From assembly GCF_020509005.1 (NCBI RefSeq), contig NC_063017.1:4650001-4714000 (forward strand): DNA of 64,000 nucleotides. The letters run 5' to 3'. The position numbers and the translations under genes were made by a program. Position 1 is the first letter of the stretch. Each line of letters begins with the position of its first letter. The notes beneath the pieces are model-generated. The model ran no database searches. It saw nothing but the letters and a program-made list of their open reading frames with translations, and was not told the origin of the DNA. Origin of the DNA: Fulvia fulva (taxonomy: Eukaryota > Ascomycota > Dothideomycetes > Mycosphaerellales > Mycosphaerellaceae). Of this stretch, positions 32,423 through 42,363 are shown one piece after another.

Positions 32423-32653
32423 TCAGCCCGCCATCATCCGCCAGTACTCAGCCTTCTCTTCGTTCAAGGCTTCGTGGTCGTATGGCGTTGGCTTAATGTG
32501 ATCCTGCCATTGTTCGTCATAGCCATCCTCTGTCGTCTCTTTTTCGTGCTTCTCATCGGATGCGTTGCCGTCATAGGCTTCGTCGCCTGCATCGTAGCTG
32601 TTGTGGCGCGAGGAGTACATTCCCCCCGGAGTGATGGAAGTGGGAGAAGGCAA
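32423..32653 (-). CDS. Hypothetical acidic protein, probably a C-terminal exon
   Basis: The frame ends TTEDGYDEQWQDHIKPTPYD, then EEKAEYWRMMAG, and remains open upstream to about 32850 with LITPSLLTTSQTRNRKHAHR and YSHILNLPSPTSITPGG, which reads like a conserved linear motif rather than noise. There is no ATG upstream in that frame except the one inside (32620), so the true start may be in an upstream exon I cannot place. The 3' ends of this and the SDR gene converge. Function unknown. Confidence 0.4.
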   Translation of the reverse strand: MPSPTSITPGGMYSSRHNSYDAGDEAYDGNASDEKHEKETTEDGYDEQWQDHIKPTPYDHEALNEEKAEYWRMMAG

Positions 32654-33135
32654 GTTGAGAATATGCGAGTAGGTGCGATGAGCGTGCTTTCGATTGCGTG
32701 TTTGGGAGGTGGTGAGGAGCGAAGGTGTGATCAGGGGTTGTGAATAGGAGTGGAGAGGAGCTGGCGGTGTTTTGGTCTGGGTTGCTGAGGAAGTATGGCA
32801 GTGCGTTATATAACGAGTGTGACACTGCGAAAGTCTCAGCTTCGTACTTGCATGTCTCTAAATCTTGAAGTAGCGGTCTGAGATATCCAGATCTCATGTT
32901 CAGGTCACTATTGACACGGTTGAGCTAGAGACAGACATGTCTTAGACTCAGGTATACGCAAGCAGTGGCCCGAACATGAATCGACCAATTTCAAGGAAAG
33001 ACACGAAGCGGAACAAAGTTGAATCCTTCAAGGGTTTAACCTCGACGTCATGAGCACTGTGTATCGCTCCAGCGCCTGAGCCACATGGAATCTTTCCTAA
33101 GCACTACCACTCTTCGACTCTCCATTGAATCACAA

Positions 33136-34012
33136 TCAAAGGTAGAAAGCCATACCGACGACAACCGCCAAGCTCAACGCCGCAAGACCGCCAGTTGCAA
33201 CGACCTTGCCACCGGCGTTCTTCTTGTTGGAGTGGGCGATGTAGCAGTGTTCCTTCTTCTCCCTCCACTCGTCCACACGCTTGATGGCGAAGCTGCGAAT
33301 CTGAAGGACTGTCAGCGTCCACACATGCGCGAGCTTGAGAACTGTTTGTGAGACTTACGCGATATGGCACAGTATCGCAGTGACCATCAGCTTGATAGCA
33401 GCTCCAGCTGTAGATGGGATGGACTGCAGTGGCATCGGGTCCGGAGCCTGGGAGGCAGTTCTCACCGCCATAGGTTTCGAAGGCGATCTTGCCCAGTTTC
33501 TCGTCGTCGCCTTTCTTGATGTCGCTTTCGCGTTGCGTGTACCAGATTTGGGAGTAGTTGCTTGCAGGATCGAAGTGTTGGGCGTCGATCACTTTGTAGT
33601 GGACGGCGCACTCGGTGTAGTTGGCTCCCGTGCAGCCACCTAGATAGAAGGTGATTAGCCATACTTGAACAGAATGGGCCAGTGACTCAGGAACTGCTGC
33701 TGAGATGGAGACGCAGCACGCATGTGCCAGACAGACGATGCCTTCTGCAGTTCACATCTACTCACGAGCGTTGTAAGTGGCGTCTGGATTCGAGAATGTG
33801 TCCGCGAGGTTGAAGCAAGTGTTCTTGGCCGTTGGAACGTTGGTGATGTTTACAGTGACGGGATTTCCCACGCCGTGGTCGTTGCAGTATCGTCCGTCAG
33901 CACGGGAGAATGTGATGCTCATGTTGGCCTTGGTCGGATCGGAGGGCGCTGTCGCAGCGGCCGAGGCTAAGGCCAGCAGTAGGAATGTAGGTGCAAGCTT
34001 GAAGATGCCCAT
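33136..34012 (-). CDS. Secreted or GPI-anchored protein of unknown function
   Basis: Three exons, 33766-34012, 33359-33639 and 33136-33300, with introns of 126 and 58 bp (GTGAGT...ATCTAG; GTAAGT...CTTCAG); phases agree and give 230 residues. The ATG at 34012 starts a clear signal peptide (LAPTFLLLALASAAATA). The ectodomain contains scattered cysteines and N-glycosylation sequons (NMS, NIT) and the stretch IYSWSCYQADGHCDTVPYR across the last junction. The C-terminus ends in a short hydrophobic tail without a cytosolic domain (GLAALSLAVVVGMAFYL), preceded by NAGG, which fits a GPI-attachment signal or single anchor. No enzyme motif seen. It is divergent from the enoyl-CoA hydratase gene. Confidence 0.8.
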
Positions 34013-34612
34013 GGTGATATCAATTGTCGTGGATGATTTGTTGTGAGTAGGTGCTGTAGGCGAAGGCTGGAAATGATGGTGGTGCTCAGATGTGATAGGA
34101 AGATCTGCTGTGTTGTTGTTGTGTGGAAGAGAGAGTCGAAGGACAGAGGAGAAAGTGCATTACCTGGCCGTGAAGGTCTACTTGCCTGCTATCACCGTGT
34201 GTGGTGGTCGCGACGGTCTGAGCAGGGCCAAGGGACACTTACAGAAGAAGAAGGACATGACAGGAAGGAAGGACCCGGTCAGTCGGGATGAACATTACCG
34301 GGAGGTAGGAGGCTGGGGAATCAAGAAGGTCTTCGATCGTGGCGACTGGACCGCAAGATGCTCGTTGAATGTCGTTGTCAGTTGGTGATAGATACATGTA
34401 AGGAAAGGGGAGGTCGCGTGAAGTGAGCCTTGGAGCATGTTCAACGCCCTCGGCCTGGGCCGCTTCGGCTGCACCTTCCGAATTGTGCCTGATGTGAAAG
34501 CCGGCGTTAAGCGAACATCCATGTGTCAAGAATCTCCACAACACCGACATCTTCGTCAAGCCATCGACACCATGTCTTGCTCAACTCTCATCTCTATTCC
34601 ACAGTCAAGGTC

Positions 34613-35560
34613 ATGTCGTGGCCGAAGCTACCAGCAAAAGCCGCCTATCTCGCCCTGAAGAACCCGCAACGCCGCAATGCTCTCTCATTGGCCGGTTTGA
34701 GAGACCTCAAGGACCAACTGATCCAGTATAACACATCTCCTCGCGATGGAAAGCTTCGTCTGCTACCACCATTCAAGCCGGAGGTGCTGAATGAGTTGGA
34801 GGTCGCGACCTGCAATGACTCACGAGCCAGTCTGAGCACAAGCCTTTGCTGGCTGACGGAGGCGAAGAAATGGCGCGAGCAGCGCGAAGGCCTCCCGAAT
34901 GTTCTTGTGCTCCGCAGCGAAGGACCTGTATTCTCATCGGGCCACGACCTAGCCGAGATTCGGAGCCTGTCACGAGCCCAAGTCAAGGAGACGTTCACTC
35001 TTTGCGCAGAAGTCATGCAGCTGATCCGAAGATCCCCAGTACCTGTGGTCGGTGTCATTCAAGGCCTGGCAACAGCTGCTGGAGCGCAGCTTGCGCTATC
35101 GACAGACCTGCCGATCGCTGCCGCAGATACTCAGTTTCAGCTGCCCGGCGCTTCGATCGGCCTTCCATGTACTTCCCCAGCCACGGCTGTGTCTCGACGA
35201 CTTAATGCCCCCTTCACTTACAGGATGCTGGCGCTTGCCGAGCCTCATCGTGCTGATCAGCTACCTGGTGGAGCTGTCGAAGTCGTGGCCGATCAGGGCG
35301 CACTAGAGGAAAGAGCACTCCAAGTCGTGACGAAGCTCGCCGAGCAAAGTGCCGCGCAGCCCCAAGCTTTTGGAAAGTGGGCATTCTGGACGCAGTACGG
35401 TATTAGCGGTTCTACATCTGCTGGCGGAGGCGGCGGAGACGGCTACGAAGATGCTGTAGAGTGGGCTGGGAGAGTCATGGCACTTCACGCCAAGTCCGAT
35501 GATGCACACGAAGGCGTCGCGTCTTTCTTCGAGAAACGCACACCGCAGTGGAAGACGTGA
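34613..35560 (+). CDS. Enoyl-CoA hydratase/isomerase family protein (ECHDC3-like)
   Basis: 315 residues from the ATG at 34613 (MSWPKLPAKAAYLALKNPQR). The open frame extends upstream to 34523 with a Ser/His-rich leader (HLYSTVK) that could be a mitochondrial presequence if an upstream start exon exists. Crotonase-fold motifs: NPQRRNALSLAGLRDL, LRSEGPVFSSGHDLAEI (oxyanion-hole region) and PVPVVGVIQGLATAAGAQLALSTDLPIA. The order and spacing resemble human ECHDC3. There is an insertion with PRDGKLRLLPPFKPEV in the first third. Likely mitochondrial acyl-CoA metabolism, inferred. It converges with the GMC oxidoreductase gene, 66 bp apart. Confidence 0.85.
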   Translation: MSWPKLPAKAAYLALKNPQRRNALSLAGLRDLKDQLIQYNTSPRDGKLRLLPPFKPEVLNELEVATCNDSRASLSTSLCWLTEAKKWREQREGLPNVLVLRSEGPVFSSGHDLAEIRSLSRAQVKETFTLCAEVMQLIRRSPVPVVGVIQGLATAAGAQLALSTDLPIAAADTQFQLPGASIGLPCTSPATAVSRRLNAPFTYRMLALAEPHRADQLPGGAVEVVADQGALEERALQVVTKLAEQSAAQPQAFGKWAFWTQYGISGSTSAGGGGGDGYEDAVEWAGRVMALHAKSDDAHEGVASFFEKRTPQWKT

Positions 35561-35626
35561 TATTGCCTATTTTGAGCAGCCTCCCACATTCGGTCAGCCC
35601 GCCGCTAGCTGTCGCATGGCTCCCGA

Positions 35627-37276
35627 TCATGGACCTGACAAGATCATGTCTGCAAGCTTTTCTGCTACCGCATACACTGTTGCCTGGATGGTTGCTGCCA
35701 CTGGAGCAGGCAGTACGCTAGCATCGCACACGCGCAGACCTTCAACACCTTTCACGCGTAGCTCGGAGTCCACCACTCTGCCCATGGCAGCTGTACCTGC
35801 ACCATGGTTGAGCGTCGTGGCACATGCATCAATACGTGCATTGATGTCCTCTTCGCTCGACGCTGCACTGATTGCCCTGCCCCCCACAGGTGGTCGCTCG
35901 CCGACGATGATTGGCTTCAGGCTGGGAGCCTGCGCCAGAGACAGCATCTTGCGTGTGGCCGCCCTCATCACGCATCGATCGTGATGCGTGGAGGCGTAGC
36001 ACGGATCAATCAATGGCAGATCGTTCGGATTGGTAGAGCGCAATGTTACTGTTCCGCGGGAGGTCGGCTGGAAGTTCAATACACCAATCGAGATATGCTC
36101 TCCATCCATACCGACGTCGTAACCTTCGCCAAGCGAAATTGGCATATACAATGAGGTCAGCCAGTAGTGAGCACGGTCAACTAGAAGGTGGTGCTGGTCC
36201 ATTTCCTCTGTGCCCGTGGTGTCTTTTTGTAGAGCCTCTTGGAGCTCTTTACCTGGAAGCTTGTCGATGACCATCCAGTCGCACGCTAAGCCCTCCAGAT
36301 ACTTCGAGTTCGACATGAACTTTGAATTCCCAACAGCCAGGCCTTCTTGGGCAGCAATAGGATCGAGCTTCCAACAGAGGAAGCAGCAAAGATGATCCCA
36401 TAGATTCTTGCCAACGTCTGGAACCTCCACTATGCTCTGGATACCCACCTTATTCAAATCTGCCGGGGACCCAATACCAGATAGCATCAGCACTTGCGGA
36501 GTGCGAAATGTACCACAGCTGAGAACGACTTCTCTGCTCGCCTTGATCTGCCGTCCATCCTCCAGCTCAACGCCTGTGGCCACGGGACTTCGCCCAGCTC
36601 GCTTTTCCAGCAACACTCGTTTGATCGTTGCACCTGTAACAACATCGACACCGCTCAAGTCATAAGCCAGACCTGAAGGCTGTCGCTTGGGTGACCAGTT
36701 CTCTGTATATGGACTTATCCCGAGCGGGGACCCAGCATTTGCATCTTTGATCTCATGCATGCCGAGATGCTTAAATCCATCGAGGAATTGGCCGCGCAAT
36801 GGATACTCCCGGCCTGCAAAGCTCTTTAGAGGCCCATTAAAGCCATGCTGCGACCTGTCGCCCTCCGGATCGTAATGCGACTCGCACCGCTTGAAGTACG
36901 GAAACAGCCCTTCATATCCCCATTGTGGGTCGCCGATCAGATCTGCCCAGTGGTCATAGTCCTTGCGGTCGCCACGCATCCAGACGCCGTAGTTGACTGC
37001 GCTCGAGCCAGAGAGAATGTTGCCGGCATGGAGCTCGATGCGACGATCGTTCAGGTATGACTGCGGCTCTGTTGGGTATATCGAATCGAGACCAATATCT
37101 CTGAGCTGCGAGACTCCAAGCGGGTTCAATACGAGAGGGTGGTTGCGCTCATCTGGACCACGCTCGATGATTGCTATCGAGAGTTCTGGTCGTGCTCGCT
37201 TGAGACGAGACGCAATAACACATCCTGCCGTTCCGCCACCTGCGATGATGTAGCCGTACGTCTGTGTATTCGCCAT
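35627..37276 (-). CDS. GMC family FAD oxidoreductase (choline/alcohol dehydrogenase-like)
   Basis: A complete intronless 549-residue protein from the ATG at 37276. The FAD dinucleotide motif is YIIAGGGTAGCVIASRL (about 9-25). The GMC signatures GSSAVNYGVWMRGDRKDYDHWA and LSCGTFRTPQVLMLSGIGSP follow, and the C-terminal catalytic segment is LNHGAGTAAMGRVVDSELRV (His of the His-His/Asn pair), ending TVYAVAEKLADMIL. There is no signal peptide, so it is probably cytosolic or peroxisomal; the final residues LSGP are not a PTS1. The substrate is not predictable. It resembles the remnant at 16140-17007 only at family level. Confidence 0.9.
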   Translation of the reverse strand: MANTQTYGYIIAGGGTAGCVIASRLKRARPELSIAIIERGPDERNHPLVLNPLGVSQLRDIGLDSIYPTEPQSYLNDRRIELHAGNILSGSSAVNYGVWMRGDRKDYDHWADLIGDPQWGYEGLFPYFKRCESHYDPEGDRSQHGFNGPLKSFAGREYPLRGQFLDGFKHLGMHEIKDANAGSPLGISPYTENWSPKRQPSGLAYDLSGVDVVTGATIKRVLLEKRAGRSPVATGVELEDGRQIKASREVVLSCGTFRTPQVLMLSGIGSPADLNKVGIQSIVEVPDVGKNLWDHLCCFLCWKLDPIAAQEGLAVGNSKFMSNSKYLEGLACDWMVIDKLPGKELQEALQKDTTGTEEMDQHHLLVDRAHYWLTSLYMPISLGEGYDVGMDGEHISIGVLNFQPTSRGTVTLRSTNPNDLPLIDPCYASTHHDRCVMRAATRKMLSLAQAPSLKPIIVGERPPVGGRAISAASSEEDINARIDACATTLNHGAGTAAMGRVVDSELRVKGVEGLRVCDASVLPAPVAATIQATVYAVAEKLADMILSGP

Positions 37277-37846
37277 TGCACGCAGTTGTTAAGACTACAC
37301 TCGTGGTACAGGACAGAGGTATTTATGAACGATTGAGCAGGCGCTGTTGCTGCGGTCAGCTCTGCGTTCAGCTCGCATCCTTCGCTCAGCCGCGGGAAGG
37401 ACCGATGTGCGAGTTTCGCAACACCTCAGGTCATCGATCGCCAATGGTCAGAAAGCATCATGCCAGGAGAGTATTCATAGCGTAGGGGACTGACTTGCGC
37501 CCTCAGCCCAGAGTAGACATGGACCTGTTTGCTCGGGAAAACTCGCAGCTTGGTCTCGCGTTCTAGCAGCTTCCTAGACCTGCACTCCTCTACCTCACAG
37601 AGGAAGATGTGCAAGTGCTTTCTCCAGAGTCGACCTCTTGCGGGCGTCACGCTCTCAATGGCTCGTGCGAAGCAAGACGTGATGAGTGCGGCTTCAAGCG
37701 GGACACAAATTCTCACCACTCTCAAAATAACGAGACCCTAAACTGCACTTCCTCCCATCGACAACACCACTACTGCCCATTACAGCTGTCCGTCGAGAGC
37801 ATCGTCAATACACAAACCCTAACATCTGAACAGCAAGTCGGCGACC

Positions 37847-38608
37847 ATGTCGAAGCCCACACAAGCCTCAGCTCTTGTAGCCGCCAAGGTCTTTGCCATA
37901 CCAGAACTACTCGAGCTCATCCTGCTGGGAGCCGTCCCCGAAGAGTCAGACAACGACGAGCTCAGCGAACCGGCATTGATACTCTTCCGCGCGTTTCGTG
38001 TCAATCAGAGCTTCAAGGCTACCATCGAGGGCTCTGCAAAGCTACAGAGGCTCATGTGGCTTCAGACTGCCAACGCCCCCAACCAAAGTATCAAGCGCAG
38101 CGCTTCGCCCGCTCTGTGGCTGCTTGCTCAGTTGCGCATGGATCTGGACACCGTTGATAATGGCTCCATGCGCAGATCCCAGCCTGAGCGCCTCACCTTC
38201 TACGCCGAGATCGCGCTCTTCGACCAGGATGTCGAGTACGAAGACACCCAGTACAACGCCCTACAAGAAGACTACAACACCTTCAAGCAACGCTTCGGCG
38301 CACCCGAGGCCTCTTGGCGCAACATGCTGGTCGCTTCCGGGTCTGCTTGTGATTCGGTCGCTGTCCAGGTCACAGTGCACATGGGTTTCTGCGACGAGCA
38401 ACGCCACCCGGTTTTCAAGGATTCGGTGGTGATTTCGTGGGAGTTCGTGGCAGACGAGAAGATTGATGCTATTTGGCGCCAGTACTCGAGGCTGATGGAA
38501 GCACTGAAGGCGAAGGAGGAAGGCATTCTGCTCATGGCTGCAAGACGTTGGGAGGCACGCGAACAGGACAAGAGTCGGATCAGTGACTGGACTGACGATC
38601 TTGAGTAA
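37847..38608 (+). CDS. F-box-like protein
   Basis: 253 residues, one exon, from the ATG at 37847. The N-terminal part KVFAIPELLELILLGAVPEE ... LFRAFRVNQSFKATIEGSAKLQRLMWLQ follows the layout of fungal F-box-like proteins, in which the F-box helix pair is followed by R-V-N/S-x-x-F/W and I-x-x-S. The remainder (WRNMLVASGSACDSVAVQVT, MGFCDEQRHPVF) matches no other domain I know. A substrate-adaptor role is inferred. Confidence 0.7.
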   Translation: MSKPTQASALVAAKVFAIPELLELILLGAVPEESDNDELSEPALILFRAFRVNQSFKATIEGSAKLQRLMWLQTANAPNQSIKRSASPALWLLAQLRMDLDTVDNGSMRRSQPERLTFYAEIALFDQDVEYEDTQYNALQEDYNTFKQRFGAPEASWRNMLVASGSACDSVAVQVTVHMGFCDEQRHPVFKDSVVISWEFVADEKIDAIWRQYSRLMEALKAKEEGILLMAARRWEAREQDKSRISDWTDDLE

Positions 38609-39717
38609 TTGGAAGACTAGGGTTGGGTCGCTGCAGAGAGGGTGAGTGGCCCTTTCTGACGGAGTTTCACATTGCTGAAGGACTTGCGGCGACCTGCTTG
38701 CGTGAGTATAGGGAGGTGTACGCGACGCAATCCTGCTCATCATTTAACTCAAGTCCAGCCTCGATTGTTGGAGGGACATGATTACCGGACACGGCGACTA
38801 TCTGCATTATGCCCTACCTCCTTCTCAGGCGCACGTGTTGGACTCTGATTATCGTGTTATGTAGGCGGGTCTCAGTGAAGCAGTACTTCAACACCACACC
38901 ACAGCACACGAGCGGCCAGCGAGCGTCTGAACCGGAGATAGAGTATGCCATCAGCGGTAGTGGCAGACACGTATCGCCCTTTCGAGAAGTTCAGTTTCCT
39001 CCCTGATAAATATGACCCTTTCACTTCGATTGACAAAAACTTGCTGCGCAACCATCCCCGGCCATGGACGACAAGTGCTCGGAGAGTATAGCTCTGTCGT
39101 GACTAGCTGGTGTAGGGTACCTTCTAACTTCGATGACTATCAGGCTCAGACCAGGAGCGTTACAATACGACTTGATGTTTGGAAGTACATGGTTTCTCTC
39201 GAGCTCCACCTGATGTGATAATGAGGCAGCAAAGTTCGCAATCATGGCAGTGGCATGCACAGTCACCAAACTTGGCAGGTTTCAGGCGGCTTTGATCTGA
39301 ATGGGCAGGTTCTACTGCGTAAATCGCAGATGCAAGTACCGCCTTTAGCACGTTGCATGGCCCAGAAGAGGCTAGGCCGGGCTCGCAGCTACACAATGAT
39401 GCTTGAGCGACCACATTGCGTCTGTCGAAACATACCTTCGATGACACGCGAGAAAGCATGCACTACACAAGCCCTCGATTGACGGCAGGCTGTTTTGACC
39501 GGTGGCTCGCAACAAAGGCGAGCTGTGTGCAAGTACAGATCATGTAAGAAGAGGGTGCTCATCTCATGTCTCATTGCGTACTGTATAAACGTCGAAGGGC
39601 CGCGAAGCTTGCCAATGGATCAGAAGGGCGAAAAGCTAATGTCTCGTACCTCACCTTCGCAACAATACTTTTCACGTTCGGAACAGGAATGCGAATCTCC
39701 TTCCGCTTTCCTACAGA
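38609..39717. other. Intergenic, no gene seen
   Basis: About 1.1 kb between the F-box-like gene and the DUF3176 pseudogene. Small frames on both strands show no domains or splice structure. The 3' part must contain the former promoter of the DUF3176 gene. Confidence 0.45.
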
Positions 39718-41615
39718 ATGAGCATGGCCTCGCGAACATCTTCCAGGACCTCGTCTCCTACCCAAGCTGAGGACGAGTCCAATATGGAAAAGAAGCAGAC
39801 CCAAGGACGATATCCTCGTTGCGTCGCTCAGCATCTCCGAGCTTGGCTGCCTGAACTAGGCGCATTGATGGCAAGCACATTACTTCTCATTACTCTGCTC
39901 GGCTTTCTCATAGCAGCGCCAACCTTCTCAGATTGGAGGCTACCCTGGCAACTACGACCCAACTCCGTTGTGGCTCTACTGGCAACCTTGTGTCGATTCT
40001 TCCTCAACGTCGTGCTATCCGAAGGCATAAGCCAACTCAAGTGGGTGTACTTCCAGCAGCGAAGCCAGCAACTGTCGGACTTTCAAACGTTCGACAATGC
40101 AAGCTATGATCCGTGGGGAGCATTACAACTCTTGTGGAGATTGAAAGGTCGTGCTCTGATCGCGTCACTTGGCGCGCTGATCACGATTGCCGTGCTTGTC
40201 ATGGACCCGCTGTCGCAGCAGCTACTTTCTTATGGTATCCGCGTTACAGATGTGACCGATGCAATTGCTACTACTAGTGTGGCTTCAATCGATGACACTG
40301 GTGCAACCTTATCCAGATACGAAGCCGCGTTGAATGATGGCTTGGGGATGCTATAATTCAACCTGCAACGACTTGATGCTGATCAACCACACAGTCGGCG
40401 TTCCTGGATGCAACAACACCGTGTTGATACGCGCTGCGTATCGCGGACTCTTCGACTACCAAAGCCAGACCAGCTTCGCGTGCCCATCCGGGAACTGTAC
40501 TTGGCCTGTGTACGAAAGCTTGGGCATATGCAGCGCATGCACAGACCTTGGGGTAGTAGCGCAATCAAAATGCACCAATCGAGCTCTCGAGGGTGGTTCT
40601 CAGTCTCAGCATTGCACATATCGATTACCGCCCGGCAAAAAGCTTGAAGCAAGATTGTCTTGTCCCGCTGAAGACCGCTTGACTACAAGCTCTCGGACTC
40701 TTTGGAACTCTACCACGCGGTCTTTGACAACTAACAGCACTTTAGTTTGACTTCTCAGCCATATCTTTTGGCAAAGGTCTTGAGGACTTGCAGTCCTGCT
40801 TACTTCCACTTCCCTCAGCGTGGCAGTGCTCACTGCACTGGTGTGCTGTCAGATATCCTTTCACCAAGGTCGCGAGTGGCGTATTGCAAGAGAGCCGCCA
40901 GTCGATCGGTCTGATTGGGGGCCCGAAGCATCTACACACCTTTGCCCTGCAGCAGAACCCTCAAATGGCACGCTCGAGATGATGCGCTTGCGAATTAAGG
41001 CAGATGCAGGCGGCGCCGACCTTGATTGTCCCTCGAGCTCAAACAATACTTCCCCTGGCGGCCGGTTGTGGGTCAAATGTTGTAGATCACGGCGTCACAT
41101 CTGGACTTCTAGGTCAGTTGCTCGCTGGTTGGATGGTTACGACGGGCGACACTGATCATGGCTACGATGTCTCTCACGCTGAGTCCTATGCGATGTTTGT
41201 TGACAAACACAATGGTAACCTTTCGATGACCATGGAAGACCTTGCCAGAAGCATGGCCTCCGAAATCAGGCAAGGAGACTGTGCGCGAACAGTATTCGGC
41301 ACCGTGCATGCTCAAGCACCGAGCATCACTGTCCAATGGGTCTGGATCCTGCTGCCAGTCAGCATGATCACGCTGTGCCTTATATTCCTCATCACGACCA
41401 TGAAGTTCTCCGAAGACAACAGCAAAGCAATCTGGAAGCCATCTACCCTGGCGACGCTGTTTCATGGTCTGGAAGTCGTGCCGTACGATGACAGCGGCCA
41501 TCTCACCATTTCGCAAATGCGGTTAGCAGCGAGTGTCAAGCATGTACAACTCGAGGAAGACAGATTGGCTGACCTGAATTTACTCGTCAGTCGAGATCGA
41601 TTCGGGGAGCCATGA
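39718..41615 (+). pseudogene. DUF3176 membrane protein, multiply frameshifted
   Basis: The ATG at 39718 begins a good DUF3176 N-terminus: membrane helix ALMASTLLLITLLGFLIAAP, then NVVLSEGISQLKWVYFQQRS, FDNASYDPWGALQLLWRLKG and ALIASLGALITIAVLVMDPLSQQLL. At about 40350 the frame breaks and continues in another (GCYNSTCNDLM, FACPSGNCTWPVYESLGICSAC). Two more changes follow around 40740-41080 (SAWQCSLHWCAVRYP; NGTLEMMRLRIKADAGGADL), then the C-terminal frame (41004-41615) with SITVQWVWILLPVSMITLCLIFLITTMKF. Introns may explain one break, but not all of them by any GT-AG pair I could place, so I read it as a recent pseudogene. DUF3176 function is unknown. Confidence 0.75.
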
Positions 41616-42363
41616 TCAGCTGCACTGTCGATTGCGCTGTGGATGATAATGCAGGAGCCACCTCGCTTGACAGAGTCATACTGATCGCTACTACGAGGAT
41701 GCGAGTCACGAGGTACACTGTCGCTTCATGTCTCTCATGACTCCAATCATGTTCCCGCCATGCCTTGCAAAGATCACACTGACATGGTCGGGGCTGCGTG
41801 CATTACGAAGCGCCATCTCCATTCAGTTATTGGCATCTTATGCTACTTTGATGAGGAAGTCATGCGCCAGAGAGAATATATAGTTGCTCGCCGATTATGA
41901 AGATTCCAACATCACGTCGAGCAGACGGTGCGTGTTTGCTGCCATGTTGGGACAAATAACACGTAGAACAGCTTTTACGCTGCACTGCATTACTAAAGAG
42001 CTCGTCGGTACTGGTATAATACACACAGGCACTACACGTCGAGGTTAGTCAAAGGTGCTAACTCTATGCAGAGCGAACCGGACATCTCTTGTAGGCGCTT
42101 ATAAGCATTGGCATGGGTGTGGGGAGGAAACCTGTGCTCACAAGGGTTGTGTGAATCCCTCGCGAACAAGCTCCACTGACGTTGAAAGGGTCAATCGCTT
42201 CCATTGGCATCATCGAGAGCAAGCACTGTGATATCGAAGCAGGGTACCCTCTGCCCGAAGGTCCAGAGACGGGGTGCATAGGTCAGCTTTTATCTTACGA
42301 AGCTCGGTTGAACTCGCTCAGATTGAGAGAATGTCATCATGTCATGTCATCTAGCACCTACGT
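41616..42363. other. Intergenic, no gene seen
   Basis: 3' flanks of two converging loci. No domain-bearing frames, no repeats noticed by eye. Confidence 0.45.

Noticed and set aside
27367..37276. Metabolic gene cluster of amidohydrolase, SDR, enoyl-CoA hydratase and GMC oxidoreductase
   Set aside because: No backbone synthase, transporter or regulator is present and unrelated genes (F-box, secreted protein) lie between; these are ordinary scattered enzymes.
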